A DNA stretch of 64,000 nt from Collinsella ureilytica (lineage in GTDB: Bacteria > Actinomycetota > Coriobacteriia > Coriobacteriales > Coriobacteriaceae), in the NCBI RefSeq assembly GCF_019795105.1, contig NZ_JAIMFO010000004.1:434001-498000 (forward strand). The letters run 5' to 3'. A program made the translations under genes and the position numbers. Of the stretch, positions 48,138-58,287 are shown in pieces; position 1 is the first letter of the stretch, and the number at the start of each line of letters is the position of its first letter. The notes beneath the pieces are model-generated. The model searched no databases. It was not told the DNA's origin and was given only the letters and a program-made list of their open reading frames with translations.

Positions 48138-49064
48138 ATGCCACAGGTAGAAAAGTATGTATTGTCACAAGAGGACACCGAGCAATTTGATGCAATCATC
48201 CAAAGGCGTCGTGATGCAGACAATGAGCAAGCAGACGAACATACAGCACAGCATGGTGATCAATCCACGCTGCACTTCGCCTCTATCTCGTATGAAGATG
48301 CCCGTGTGGCAGATGCACAAAAAGAGGCAGATCAGCTCATAGACATGCTCATTGCCGCTATTCAAAGCTTTGATCCAGATGAGTTTGCAGATCTTGTTCA
48401 GTCCAACCAAGAAAAAATCTTGCAGCTCAGTTTCGTCGATCCCGCCATTGCCACGCTCGTTGTTATTGGATACCGCAAGGGCATTCAGGCAGGTAGTGGT
48501 CTTTGTATGCACAATCTTGGTGCTGCATATTATATGGGCAGCATAGTGGAGCAGGATTACCACAAGGCGGCCGAACTCTACGAGCTTGCCTGCAGGCATG
48601 GTTTTTATCTTGCCTATGTCAACCTTGGCTATATCTATGAATATGGTCGCCTCGGCACACCTGAGTACAAGCTGGCATATCAGTGCTACTCCCTTGGTGC
48701 CCTTCTGGCTGAATCTGCTGAGGCGTATTACAAGCTAGGAGATCTCTTTGCACGCGGGCGTTTCGTTCAGGCAGATCCCATCGTGGCTCGTGAGCTCTGG
48801 GAAAAGAGCTTAGAGCTCGCTGATGACCCTGCCATCTATGCCCAGCCAGCTCTCCGCATTGCAAAAAGCCTCATTGACGAATATGCACTTGATGCAGGCC
48901 TTACCGGAGATCCTATGCGTGCCTTAACACTCTTCCAAAAGGCAGAAATTGGTCTTCGGATCGATATTGCCAACGGCATGGAGTACTACCGGGGCAGGCT
49001 ACAAGAAGCGATTGAAGGACAGGAAAAGGCACGCGAGTTGCTTGAGGTTGAAACACTCCGATAG
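48138..49064 (+). CDS. Sel1-repeat protein
   Basis: 308 residues without signal peptide, so probably cytoplasmic. After an acidic N-terminal region (about 1-115), Sel1/TPR-like helical repeats are clear from residue 115 to 235: LGAAYYMGSIVEQDYHKAAELYELA, LGYIYEYGRL..., KLGDLFARGRFV...ARELWEKSLE. Such solenoids usually mediate protein contacts; the partner is unknown. The ATG at 48138 has AAGGAGGAGG 5-8 nt upstream. Divergent from asnS with a 298-bp gap that shows only a possible TATACT -10 near 48090. Confidence 0.85.
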   Translation: MPQVEKYVLSQEDTEQFDAIIQRRRDADNEQADEHTAQHGDQSTLHFASISYEDARVADAQKEADQLIDMLIAAIQSFDPDEFADLVQSNQEKILQLSFVDPAIATLVVIGYRKGIQAGSGLCMHNLGAAYYMGSIVEQDYHKAAELYELACRHGFYLAYVNLGYIYEYGRLGTPEYKLAYQCYSLGALLAESAEAYYKLGDLFARGRFVQADPIVARELWEKSLELADDPAIYAQPALRIAKSLIDEYALDAGLTGDPMRALTLFQKAEIGLRIDIANGMEYYRGRLQEAIEGQEKARELLEVETLR

Positions 49065-49162
49065 CGCTAGAAAGCGGAGCAGAACTGTTTGGAGCTTCCC
49101 TGCAGGCCACACCCTCCAAGGGATTTCACGTACAAACGTCTTCAAAAGCCCGTTTGGAACTA

Positions 49163-49171
49163 CCCCCCCCC
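49163..49171. repeat. Nine-C homopolymer
   Basis: A run of nine C in the gap after the Sel1 gene. Not inside a recognised gene or close to a clear promoter, so any switching role is uncertain. Confidence 0.5.
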
Positions 49172-49505
49172 AGCAGAGTATTCAGTGCAAGAGGCTTACA
49201 GCTTGCTCGAGCTACTTTCAGTCTGCTCCGTATGTGTTTCAAAGAATTTCCTGCCCAAAAGAACATGACGCTCATTGATATTTTCAAAAGCACAACTGGT
49301 GTTCTTTCATACCGTATGCATATCGAAACATACGAGAAGCCGTCTTCCTCTACCCCTCTGTTCTAAATATGAGCATATTTAATAGCCCCCTTGAGCAGCA
49401 CAAATGAGACAATCAGTTCATTTCGACGCCGTTTGAAGAATTAGTCAGCATAATTAAACTTGATCTATACTGGCATTTGTACATAGTACTCATGCGATCA
49501 ACGGC

Positions 49506-49531
49506 CGGGAACCGAGCCGAATCGGTTCCCG
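49506..49531 (+). promoter_or_regulatory. 10-bp stem hairpin in the AraC-gene leader
   Basis: CGGGAACCGA pairs perfectly with TCGGTTCCCG around a 6-nt loop, about 50 bp upstream of the AraC-type start. There is no T-run, so it is a leader hairpin or an operator rather than a terminator. Confidence 0.6.
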
Positions 49532-49579
49532 CCTAACCTGCGCGTGCAACCTCCAAACAACTGCGAAGGGAGCCTCGAC

Positions 49580-50524
49580 GTGCGCAACAAGACATCTGCC
49601 ACTTACGGAGATGCAATCCGTCGATGGGGCTTCTCTCCTGCCGGCCATACGCTTGGATATGGGCCAGCAGGAACCCTGTTTTTATGCGATAGCCCTTATG
49701 CATCAGGTGAATACTGGGCGTATTTCAAACAAGCAGAGTTTGCGGTGAATATGTATCGGATGAGCTTTAAGCATTCCATTAAAATGAACTATCGCAATCC
49801 ACAGCATATTAGTATTGCCCTCTACGAAGCAGCCCAAGGCATTTCTCAATGTGCGGGAAGAGATCTCGAACCGGGGTGTACGAGCGTTTATACGGGCAAC
49901 GGAAGTGAGTTTGAGGCTTATTGCCAGCGAGATTCATTCACGAAGGCAATTTCTATCACCGTATCTCCTGAGTATTATCATGACCATCTTGAGCCGCATT
50001 TTGGCACTCTCGATGAGCGTCGAGCTGACCTAGCGCGTGCAGATGGCAGAATTGATATTCCTGAACTTGCCTCGCTGTATCGTCATGTTCGGGCGTACCG
50101 CGGAATTGGCGAAACTGCAGATACGTTTTACCGTCAAGCAGTTGTTCAAGCATTTAAAATTGTATTTGCTGCCGCTTCACGCATAGCATCACACCCTTCA
50201 ATATTGAGTGATGAGGATGCTGAGCTCATTGACTCACTACGTGCATACATCAGCGCCAATCTAGAGTCAGATCTCTCCTGCGGGACCCTTGCTACTCGCG
50301 CATACATCGGCCAGACGAAACTCAAGCGTCTCTTCAAAACCAGAACTGGGCTTGCTCCTAATGCCTATGTCACCGCTCAGCGCATGGAGCATGCAGAGGA
50401 TTTACTCTCTACCACGCGCCTCTCAATCGAAGAAATCTCTGAACGCGTGGGTTACAGGAGCGCCGCTGCCTTTTCTGCAGCCTTTCGCCGCGCATATGGA
50501 TCCTCGCCCAGCCAAATTCGCTAA
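49580..50524 (+). CDS. AraC-family transcriptional regulator
   Basis: 314 residues. The N-terminal two thirds is an uncharacterised sensor part (beta-rich; contains YRMSFKHSIKMNYRNPQHIS), resembling regulators of the OprB/MmsR-unlike enterobacterial YqhC sort only loosely. The C-terminal 100 residues have both HTH units: SCGTLATRAYIGQTKLKRLF and SIEEISERVGYRSAAAFSAAF, with the FRRAYGSSPSQ closing motif. The GTG at 49580 is chosen, with AGGGAG 8 nt upstream; an earlier in-frame codon has no site. Its target may be the genes that follow or the leftward beta-glucoside cluster; both are broken, so this regulator may have lost its role. Confidence 0.8.
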   Translation: MRNKTSATYGDAIRRWGFSPAGHTLGYGPAGTLFLCDSPYASGEYWAYFKQAEFAVNMYRMSFKHSIKMNYRNPQHISIALYEAAQGISQCAGRDLEPGCTSVYTGNGSEFEAYCQRDSFTKAISITVSPEYYHDHLEPHFGTLDERRADLARADGRIDIPELASLYRHVRAYRGIGETADTFYRQAVVQAFKIVFAAASRIASHPSILSDEDAELIDSLRAYISANLESDLSCGTLATRAYIGQTKLKRLFKTRTGLAPNAYVTAQRMEHAEDLLSTTRLSIEEISERVGYRSAAAFSAAFRRAYGSSPSQIR

Positions 50525-50642
50525 CGATTTTTTGCCAACGGTACACCCCGCCGCTCAAGCTTGAACGACGGGGTTATCACCAGATGGCTTACGTTAATAA
50601 GTTTCGGTTAGCTCAAACTCTCAGATCTTGTTATTTGAAACT

Positions 50643-50662
50643 CCTATTTTCTGTTAAATAGG
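50643..50662. promoter_or_regulatory. CCTATTT-N6-AAATAGG inverted repeat
   Basis: Perfect 7-bp dyad with a 6-bp spacer, 36 bp upstream of the second AAA/DUF4143 gene. It is a possible operator and is unrelated to the iterons in front of the first copy. Confidence 0.45.
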
Positions 50663-50698
50663 CTGGTAGCAATCACAGAATATGAGGCGTTACAGAAG

Positions 50699-51959
50699 AT
50701 GAACTCAACATATATTCCGCGCATTGTAGATCGAGAGCTCCAAGAACTTCTTGCGAGCTTTGGCGCGGTTTTGATTGAAGGTCCCAAATGGTGCGGAAAA
50801 ACCACGACCGCACAAACCACCGCTGCCTCCAGCCTCATGCTTGCTGACCCTACGGGAGACTTTGCGAACCGTACCCTGGCAGAACTTGATCCAAGCCTGG
50901 CACTTGCTGGAGATCATCCTCGCCTTATTGATGAGTGGCAAGAGATTCCCAAGCTCTGGGGCGCCGTGCGCTTTGAGTGTGATCGTATTGGAACACCTGG
51001 TCTTTTTATTCTCACCGGTTCAGCTACTCCCCACGACAATCATGCCCCTATGCACAGTGGCGTTGGACGTATTACACGCCTCTCCATGGGCACGATGACG
51101 CTTAAAGAATTAGGAATCTCAAATGGAGCCGTCTCGTTGGCGCAACTCTTTGCAGGCAAAACCACTACTGGCATGGGCTCACTTGGACTCGAGCGCATTG
51201 CCGAGCTAATTGTTCGCGGCGGCTAGGCCTTCTGTCATCCATGCAACAAGCCGCCAAGCTGCTGCCCTTACCCGTGGATATATTGATGCTGTTTGTGAAG
51301 CAGACATCTCAAGCATTGACGGGGTTACCCGCGATCCCGATCGAGTCCGAGCGCTTATCACTTCACTTGCCCACAATGAATCTACGCTCGCATCGAATCA
51401 AGCGCTTGTGCGTGACTTGAATGGCGAACTCACCCGTCAAACTGCAGCCACGTACCTATCCTTGCTTGCACGCCTCCATCTTATCGAAGATATCCCAGCG
51501 TGGAATCCTGCTCTTCGCTCCCCTATACCGCTGCGCAGCTCAAAAAAGCGGCACATGGCCGATCCCTCACTGGCAGCAGCTGCACTTGGCGCAAGTAAAA
51601 CATCCCTCATTCAGAATCCCAAAACGCTCGGGCTCCTATTTGAATCTCTTGTCCTCCGCGATCTTTTGGTATACGCCCCGGTATCTGATGCTCGTGTTTT
51701 TCATTATCACGATACGGCTGACTTAGAGGTGAATGCTATTGTTGCAAAGCGAGACGGAACCTGGCTTGCTCTTGAAATTAAACTTGGAGCTGCAGGTATT
51801 GATGCTGCCTGCGAAAGTCTACGGAAACTGAGAAAGAAGATGCAGGCAGAAGGCAATATGCCAGCAGTGCGGGAGTGCGTCATTATCGGCTTTGGTGCAC
51901 CGGCTCATGTAACTGAAGACGGCATTCAAGTCATCCCAATTGACACACTCGCACCCTAG
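50699..51959 (+). pseudogene. Second AAA/DUF4143 ATPase gene, frameshifted by one inserted base
   Basis: The first frame (50699-51226) gives the ATPase half: PRIVDRELQELLASFG, Walker A GPKWCGKT, RLIDEWQEIP, LTGSATP and IVRGG. It then reads TAG. Removing the A at 51225 turns CTAGGCC into CTGGCC, restores the expected RGGWP motif and opens the frame to 51959, with total length exactly 420 codons. The rest encodes DUF4143 (GLLFESLVLRDL, LEVNAIVAKRDG, LALEIKLG). So a single inserted base at a tryptophan codon splits the gene. The other copy at 3580 is stopped at a different tryptophan codon. The two proteins are homologous but well diverged, so they are not a recent duplication. A base-calling error is possible. 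Confidence 0.85.
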
Positions 51960-51973
51960 GCTCTCCTGCTTAT

Positions 51974-53377
<1,404 letters not shown>

Positions 53378-53393
<16 letters not shown>

Positions 53394-54454
53394 ACTATCT
53401 GTCTCGGTAATGACATAGAGATCAGAATCGCTACGCCAAACTGAGAAAAATTCATTCCAATAAACGCAGGGAACAGCATGTTGTCATAATCAACAGTTGA
53501 GAACAGCATCATAACCAACGGAATAATTGCAAGATGCATGCCGGTAAGTACAAGGGCAGGTGTCAGGCAGCCCACAATAAGAACGCTTGCCCACGGAGCA
53601 ACTGCATTAATTGCGGCAATTGCGTCCATCAAAAGCGTGCCCGCATAGCCACCAAGTGGCGCGGTCACACACAATGTAATCGGAACCATAATCATGAGCG
53701 AAACAAGCGGGCGAAAAACAAACCGAACTGCCTCGGGCACAATTCGAGCAACAAGCCGCTCAATATGGCTCAAAACCCAGATTGTTATAATCGCAGGAAT
53801 TAAAGATGAAGCGTAGCCACCGGTCTTTACTGGTAGGCCAAATAGATCTACAAACTCCCCCTTACCAGCTAGATCAATGAGCGTTGGAGCCACTAAGAGT
53901 GCCCCAAGAAAAAGACTCATCATGGGGTCGCAGCCAAAACGCTTTGATGAGGTGTATGCAATCAGAAGCGGAAGAAAATATAAGGCTCCCGTTCCAACCA
54001 TATTGAGCAGGGCATACGTTGAGCCCTCTGCATCAAGACCTCCCCAGCGTGTAAGAATCACCAAGAGCGCTGAAATGAGCCCGCTGCACATGATCAACGG
54101 AATAACAGGCCCCACAATTGCAGAGAGCATATTGAGCAGACGAGATATTGGATTTCCACTATAGGATTCGCTTTGCTGCTTTGCATTTTCATGACCAGCA
54201 AAGTGCGGATATTGATCCAGTAAAGGCTGATACACCTGAGTAACATCATTGCCAATAACAAGCTGAATTCCAGCTGCATCTTCCACAACGCCTAAAATAT
54301 GCGGGTTCTTTTTAAGCTGTTCAAAATCAACCTGCTTGGAATCGTTTAACGTAAAGCGCAAACGGGTTGCACAGTGAAAGAGCTTCGCAACATTACCATC
54401 GCCTCCGACATTTTTTAGAATCTCACATGCGAGTGCGTTGTAATCTTTCGCCAT
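53378..54454 (-). pseudogene. Beta-glucoside PTS permease EIIBC, C-terminally truncated
   Basis: 358 codons against about 620 for BglF-type EIIBCA proteins. The IIB domain is complete (LFHCATRLRF with the phosphorylated Cys near 28; GIQLVIGNDV), followed by most of IIC (NPISRLLNMLSAIVGPVIPLI, FLPLLIAYTSSKRFG, TGMHLAIIPL). It ends after FIGMNFSQFGVAI, where intact proteins continue with the last membrane helices (and often IIA). The final ten or so codons are read out of frame from the start of the neighbouring hydrolase gene. So a deletion joined the two genes. Transport function is probably lost. The ATG at 54454 has GAGGAGGAG upstream. Confidence 0.8.
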
Positions 54455-54505
54455 TGCTATATCTCCTCCTCTTTACCTTCAGGCAAGCCTAAAGCCTGTA
54501 TTTGT

Positions 54506-54529
54506 AGTATGTGCGTTACAGCTCATACT
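54506..54529 (-). promoter_or_regulatory. AGTATG-N12-CATACT dyad before the PTS gene
   Basis: Perfect 6-bp dyad with a 12-bp spacer (extended by one further G-C pair) in the 110-bp gap between the PRD regulator and PTS genes. A CAGGC-GCCTG hairpin lies closer to the gene. It is a candidate site for the PRD regulator; no RAT-type antiterminator with a T-run was seen. Confidence 0.4.
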
Positions 54530-54564
54530 GAGAAGAGCAAGAAAATGCAGGAGTAGAAGCGAAA

Positions 54565-56361
54565 CTATCGATACGATTGAAGCAATTCAGAGACGTATGA
54601 GAAAAGTGAATATACGTCTTTTCCTCGCTCATAGATCACGATCCACACTCGTTCTATATGCTTCCCCCGAAACGTCAGAGCAGGACAAATTCGATACATG
54701 AACGTGTGGTTCAAAGTAGTGCTGGCAACAATACACATATCATGTTCCCCAAGTACTTCTACTGAGAGGTCATCAGGAAGTACATGGCATAGACCCGCCA
54801 GTGCTTGGACGATAGCTGCATTATCATTTTTGGCACAAGCTTTAATGATGGCGAGAGCCGCGCTTTTCGGCGGCGTTTGCACCGGATAACGCCTTGCCTG
54901 CTCAGCTCGCCTGCTTGTGTGTACTCGCTCTCGAGCGTGCGTCAAATGTTGTAGAAGCTCGTCCGACAAATCAGAACTCACCCTATCGCTCACAAGGATT
55001 GCCTCTGGTATTGACAGGGCATGCCTGGGATCGGTTGCAACAACAATGTCGTAGTCCTCACATACGTGAGACCCAAGTTCTTGTAGCCAAGCTTCAGTCA
55101 TACAGGAAACTGATGTGGGTGCTGGTGAAAGCATTCGTCGAATCACTCGCTGCAACCGCAAACTCTCTGCCGCACCATTTTCTGTAATCATCAATACGCG
55201 AATGGGCTCTGCATACGCCTCAAGCAGCTCAGTTACATAGGGAACGAGATATCCAAGCTCTGCGTCTGGCACGCGCTCTTCAAATGCATGATCCAAAAAG
55301 ATACGAAGCACATGTACGGCAAACACCTGTGATCGAAAGAGCTCTCCTGTTTTTCGGCCATACCAGACCATTCCTGTGCACAACCTATTTTTCAGCCTTT
55401 TGAGATGGAGGGCAAAGGCGGTACGTATGTCTTCGTCCATCTCAACACGAGATCCAAGCTGGGCAGACAAAAAATCACTAAACTGATCTGCGAGCATCAG
55501 CATATCTGAGTCAAACGAGACCTGCGCGTCAGCCGTCGGAATTGATCCGAACCCGCTCAAGAGCTCTTCTAATTGCTGACACTCAGCACTGCTTAATACA
55601 TAACCTATGCTCGAAAAAATTGCCTTTCGAATATCTGTAATGAGCGCAGGCTCTTGTGTCTCAACTACTTTATTTGGAAGGCAAAATCCAAAACACGATC
55701 GCAAGATAGCCACAGCAATACAGGCAACTAGCGAGGCTACTCCTGCCCCAGTCAGCCTCAGGCTATGTTTCACTAACACACCAATCAGCACACGTTCGAG
55801 CTGGGCAACGTCCCTTGTAAGTCCGTCAAACTCACCAATTCCTACGAGAAGCGTTGGATCAAATTGTGTACCTAGTATTTTCATGCAAAGAGATCGAGCA
55901 GCTGCCTCGTCTGCCTCAAGTTTGATCCCATAGCCCGGCCTGCTAACAAGGCGAGCACCTTTTGTTCTTGGAACAATGCGCTTTACTCGTGGAAGACGAG
56001 CAGCAACCGAAGAACGAGAGGTGAAAAGTCTTTTACCAATTTCTTCCATTCCCAGCCAGTCATCTGCAAAAAGCAAAACCATGATGATCTGGCATTCAAG
56101 CAGATAGGAAGCACCCTCCCCTGCAAGATCTTCTAATCGAGCAAGCTCATGTTCAGGAAGATCAGCAAGCGGCTGGCACAAACGATAGCCAAGACGACGA
56201 TTCGATTCAATTCGCACCACGCCGCTCTCAGCATTGATGCGGGCAATGTCTGTCTGAACAGTTCGCAGACTTACGCCAAAGGCTCGAGCGATGTGTTTGC
56301 CAAGAACCCATCCGCGACAACCACTCACATAAGCGAGAACCCGCTGTCTGCGCTCTCTCAC
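54565..56361 (-). CDS. BglG/LicR-type PRD transcriptional regulator with missing PRD histidines
   Basis: 598 residues. N-terminal winged HTH (about 1-60: LGKHIARAFGVSLRTVQTDIARIN), a second HTH-like region (about 100-150), two PRD-like regions (about 190-290 and 305-400), an EIIB-like segment (VLMITENGAAES) and an EIIA-like end. This is the LicR/MtlR activator layout, normally controlled by phosphorylation of PRD histidines. The usual PRD1 H-I-A-I motif reads ACIAVAILR (C214). Of the PRD2 sites, H319 is kept, but the second reads LGYLVPYV. Loss of these residues suggests altered or lost control. The GTG at 56361 has AGGAG about 14 nt upstream, so the start is not firm. It lies 24 bp after the ABC ATPase gene. 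Confidence 0.75.
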   Translation of the reverse strand: MRERRQRVLAYVSGCRGWVLGKHIARAFGVSLRTVQTDIARINAESGVVRIESNRRLGYRLCQPLADLPEHELARLEDLAGEGASYLLECQIIMVLLFADDWLGMEEIGKRLFTSRSSVAARLPRVKRIVPRTKGARLVSRPGYGIKLEADEAAARSLCMKILGTQFDPTLLVGIGEFDGLTRDVAQLERVLIGVLVKHSLRLTGAGVASLVACIAVAILRSCFGFCLPNKVVETQEPALITDIRKAIFSSIGYVLSSAECQQLEELLSGFGSIPTADAQVSFDSDMLMLADQFSDFLSAQLGSRVEMDEDIRTAFALHLKRLKNRLCTGMVWYGRKTGELFRSQVFAVHVLRIFLDHAFEERVPDAELGYLVPYVTELLEAYAEPIRVLMITENGAAESLRLQRVIRRMLSPAPTSVSCMTEAWLQELGSHVCEDYDIVVATDPRHALSIPEAILVSDRVSSDLSDELLQHLTHARERVHTSRRAEQARRYPVQTPPKSAALAIIKACAKNDNAAIVQALAGLCHVLPDDLSVEVLGEHDMCIVASTTLNHTFMYRICPALTFRGKHIERVWIVIYERGKDVYSLFSYVSELLQSYR

Positions 56362-56385
56362 GTTACTGCCCGCTCTCCTGCCTCA

Positions 56386-57180
56386 CTAACCAAGCAGCAT
56401 GCGGTCGTTTGCAAGCTCGCCGCCAGAGACCTCTTCAAACTTTTGCAAAAGCTCAGAGACCGTAAGAGCTGCCTTTTCTGCCCCCGACACATCGTAGATG
56501 ATTGAGCCCTCGTGCATCATAATGAGGCGATTACCAAGCCTAATCGCGTCATTCATATTGTGGGTCACCATAATGGTGGTAAGCCCTCTGCTCTCCACCA
56601 GCTCCTTGGTAAGTGCCAGCACCTTAGAAGCAGTCTTGGGATCAAGCGCTGCTGTATGCTCATCAAGCAATAACACACGCGGATCCGTAAGGGTGGCCAT
56701 CAGCAAGGTGAGTGCCTGGCGCTGGCCGCCCGACAGCAGCCCCACCTTAGCGCGCATCCGATTCTCCAACCCCAGATCAAGAGAGGCTAAAAGACCGGGA
56801 TACTCCTCGCGCTCCTGAGAAGAGATGCCCCAGGCAAGACCACGGCGTTGCCCACGGCGGCGGGCAAGTGCCAAGTTTTCCTCAATCCACATGTCTGCCG
56901 CAGTACCGCGCATGGGATCTTGAAATACACGACCAAGATAACGAGCGCGGGCAGACTCCGAAAGGCGGGAGATATCCTTACCATCAAGCTCAATGACGCC
57001 AGAATCGATTGGATAAACACCGGCAATCATATTGAGCAAGGTAGATTTTCCTGCACCGTTACCACCAATGACCGTTACAAAGTCCCCATCTGCAAGCGTG
57101 AGATCGACGCCGGTAAGTGCGCGCTTCTCTGTGACCGTGCCACGGTTGAAGGTTTTTTTAACATTCGTAAGCTTAAGCAT
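56386..57180 (-). CDS. ABC transporter ATP-binding protein (TrpZ/ABC_sub_bind system)
   Basis: 264 residues. Walker A is GGNGAGKST (about 41-49), the Q-loop region is GRVFQDPMRG, the signature is LLSGGQRQALTLLMATL and Walker B is VLLLDEHTAALDP. The histidine after Asp-Glu, instead of proline, is characteristic of this subfamily. The ATG at 57180 overlaps the end of the permease gene by 8 bp. Works with the permease and one or both lipoproteins upstream. Substrate by family could be tryptophan, tyrosine or another small compound; not determined by sequence. Confidence 0.92.
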   Translation of the reverse strand: MLKLTNVKKTFNRGTVTEKRALTGVDLTLADGDFVTVIGGNGAGKSTLLNMIAGVYPIDSGVIELDGKDISRLSESARARYLGRVFQDPMRGTAADMWIEENLALARRRGQRRGLAWGISSQEREEYPGLLASLDLGLENRMRAKVGLLSGGQRQALTLLMATLTDPRVLLLDEHTAALDPKTASKVLALTKELVESRGLTTIMVTHNMNDAIRLGNRLIMMHEGSIIYDVSGAEKAALTVSELLQKFEEVSGGELANDRMLLG

Positions 57181-58099
57181 CTGCCTCACCGCCTTTCGTG
57201 TAGCTCCGGCGCAACTTAAAGCGCTCCCACACAACCGGGATGCAGAGAGCCAGAGCAACAATGATGGCAGAAAGGAGTTTCATATCATTTGCGTTCATGC
57301 CCATCTGTAAGACGATGGCACGAATCAAGAAATACACGGCCGAGCCAATAACAGCTGCCGTAAGACGGGCAAAAAAGCTTGAGGTAAAGCGATGCGGCAA
57401 GAGTCGAGACAAGACCTCGCCGATTACAATGGCTGCAAGACCGATCACAATCGCGCCAGTTCCCATGCCAATATCAGCATACTTTTGGCTCTGACAAATG
57501 AGACCACCCGAAAGGCCTACCAGCGCGTTTGAGAGCGTCAAGGCGACCATCTTCGTTACCTTGGTATTCACACCAAGGGCGCGAATCATATCCTCGTTAT
57601 TGCCGGTAGCGCGCAGGGCACTACCGATCTCAGTGCCAAAAAACCAATAGAGCAACGCGATCATGCCTACGGCAACCGCAACACCAATAATCGTTGCCGC
57701 CGTGCTTTGGGAAACTCCAGCAATTTCTGAGAGACGGCTAAATACCGTCTCATTGGCAAGAATGGGCGTGTTGGATTTGCCCATCACGCGCAGATTAATC
57801 GACCAAAGTGAGATCTGCGTCAAAATGCCCGCGAGAATAGCCGGGATCTCAAAGACGGTATGCAAAAAGCCGGTAATCGCACCTGCTAGGGCTCCAGCAA
57901 GTGTGGCTGCAAGGATTGCCACGAGCGGGTCGGCACCAAAGCCCACAACCAACACGGCGCACACGCAACCACCAAGCGCAAAGCTGCCATCCACCGTAAG
58001 ATCGGGAATATCGAGCAGCTTAAAGGTGATAAACACCCCGAGCACCATGATGCCCCAGAGAATTCCCTGAGAAATAGCGCCCTGCAGGGCTAAGAGCAT
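57173..58099 (-). CDS. ABC transporter permease (TrpY-like, BPD_transp_2)
   Basis: 308 residues, eight to ten hydrophobic helices. Family sequence includes TFKLLDIPDLTVDGSFALGG, LHTVFEIPAILAGILTQI, and GSALRATGNNEDMIRALGVN, which is the ATPase-contact loop. The ATG at 58099 has GGAGGACG 5 nt upstream; the 59-codon open frame before it has no site and is GC-poor in protein features. It follows the SBP gene by 188 bp and is translationally coupled to the ATPase gene. Confidence 0.92.
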   Translation of the reverse strand: MLLALQGAISQGILWGIMVLGVFITFKLLDIPDLTVDGSFALGGCVCAVLVVGFGADPLVAILAATLAGALAGAITGFLHTVFEIPAILAGILTQISLWSINLRVMGKSNTPILANETVFSRLSEIAGVSQSTAATIIGVAVAVGMIALLYWFFGTEIGSALRATGNNEDMIRALGVNTKVTKMVALTLSNALVGLSGGLICQSQKYADIGMGTGAIVIGLAAIVIGEVLSRLLPHRFTSSFFARLTAAVIGSAVYFLIRAIVLQMGMNANDMKLLSAIIVALALCIPVVWERFKLRRSYTKGGEADA

Positions 58100-58287
58100 A
58101 ACGTCCTCCAATAGTTCAAACACACAGTTTACAAGCTCAACACAAGCTCGCAAGCACACAAAAAGCCGCAGCCAGACCAACTCTTCAGAGGCTACAAAGC
58201 TAAAGCAGCGCATGCGAGCATGGACGAGCCTTACCAAGCCCCACGCGTACGAAGCAGGCTCAAGCGGCTCGAACAAGCAAACGATGC

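Larger units (their letters stand above)
49065..49579. other. Intergenic region with poly-C tract and hairpin
   Basis: 515 bp without a convincing gene. It holds a nine-C run at 49163-49171 and, further on, a perfect 10-bp inverted repeat at 49506-49531. Short repeated words (GTTTGGARCTWCC near 49088 and 49152; TTCAAAAGC near 49141 and 49283) hint at old duplications or remnants. Base use from 49230 on is AT-richer than the surroundings. Confidence 0.45.

Noticed and set aside
49079-49380. Small protein gene or gene remnant after the Sel1 gene
   Set aside because: Open frames are short, lack ribosome sites and give no recognisable sequence; the C9 run falls inside them.
51174-51240. Programmed frameshift in the second ATPase gene
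   Set aside because: There is no slippery heptamer or stimulatory hairpin at the shift, and the frame can be restored by removing a single base in a Trp codon.
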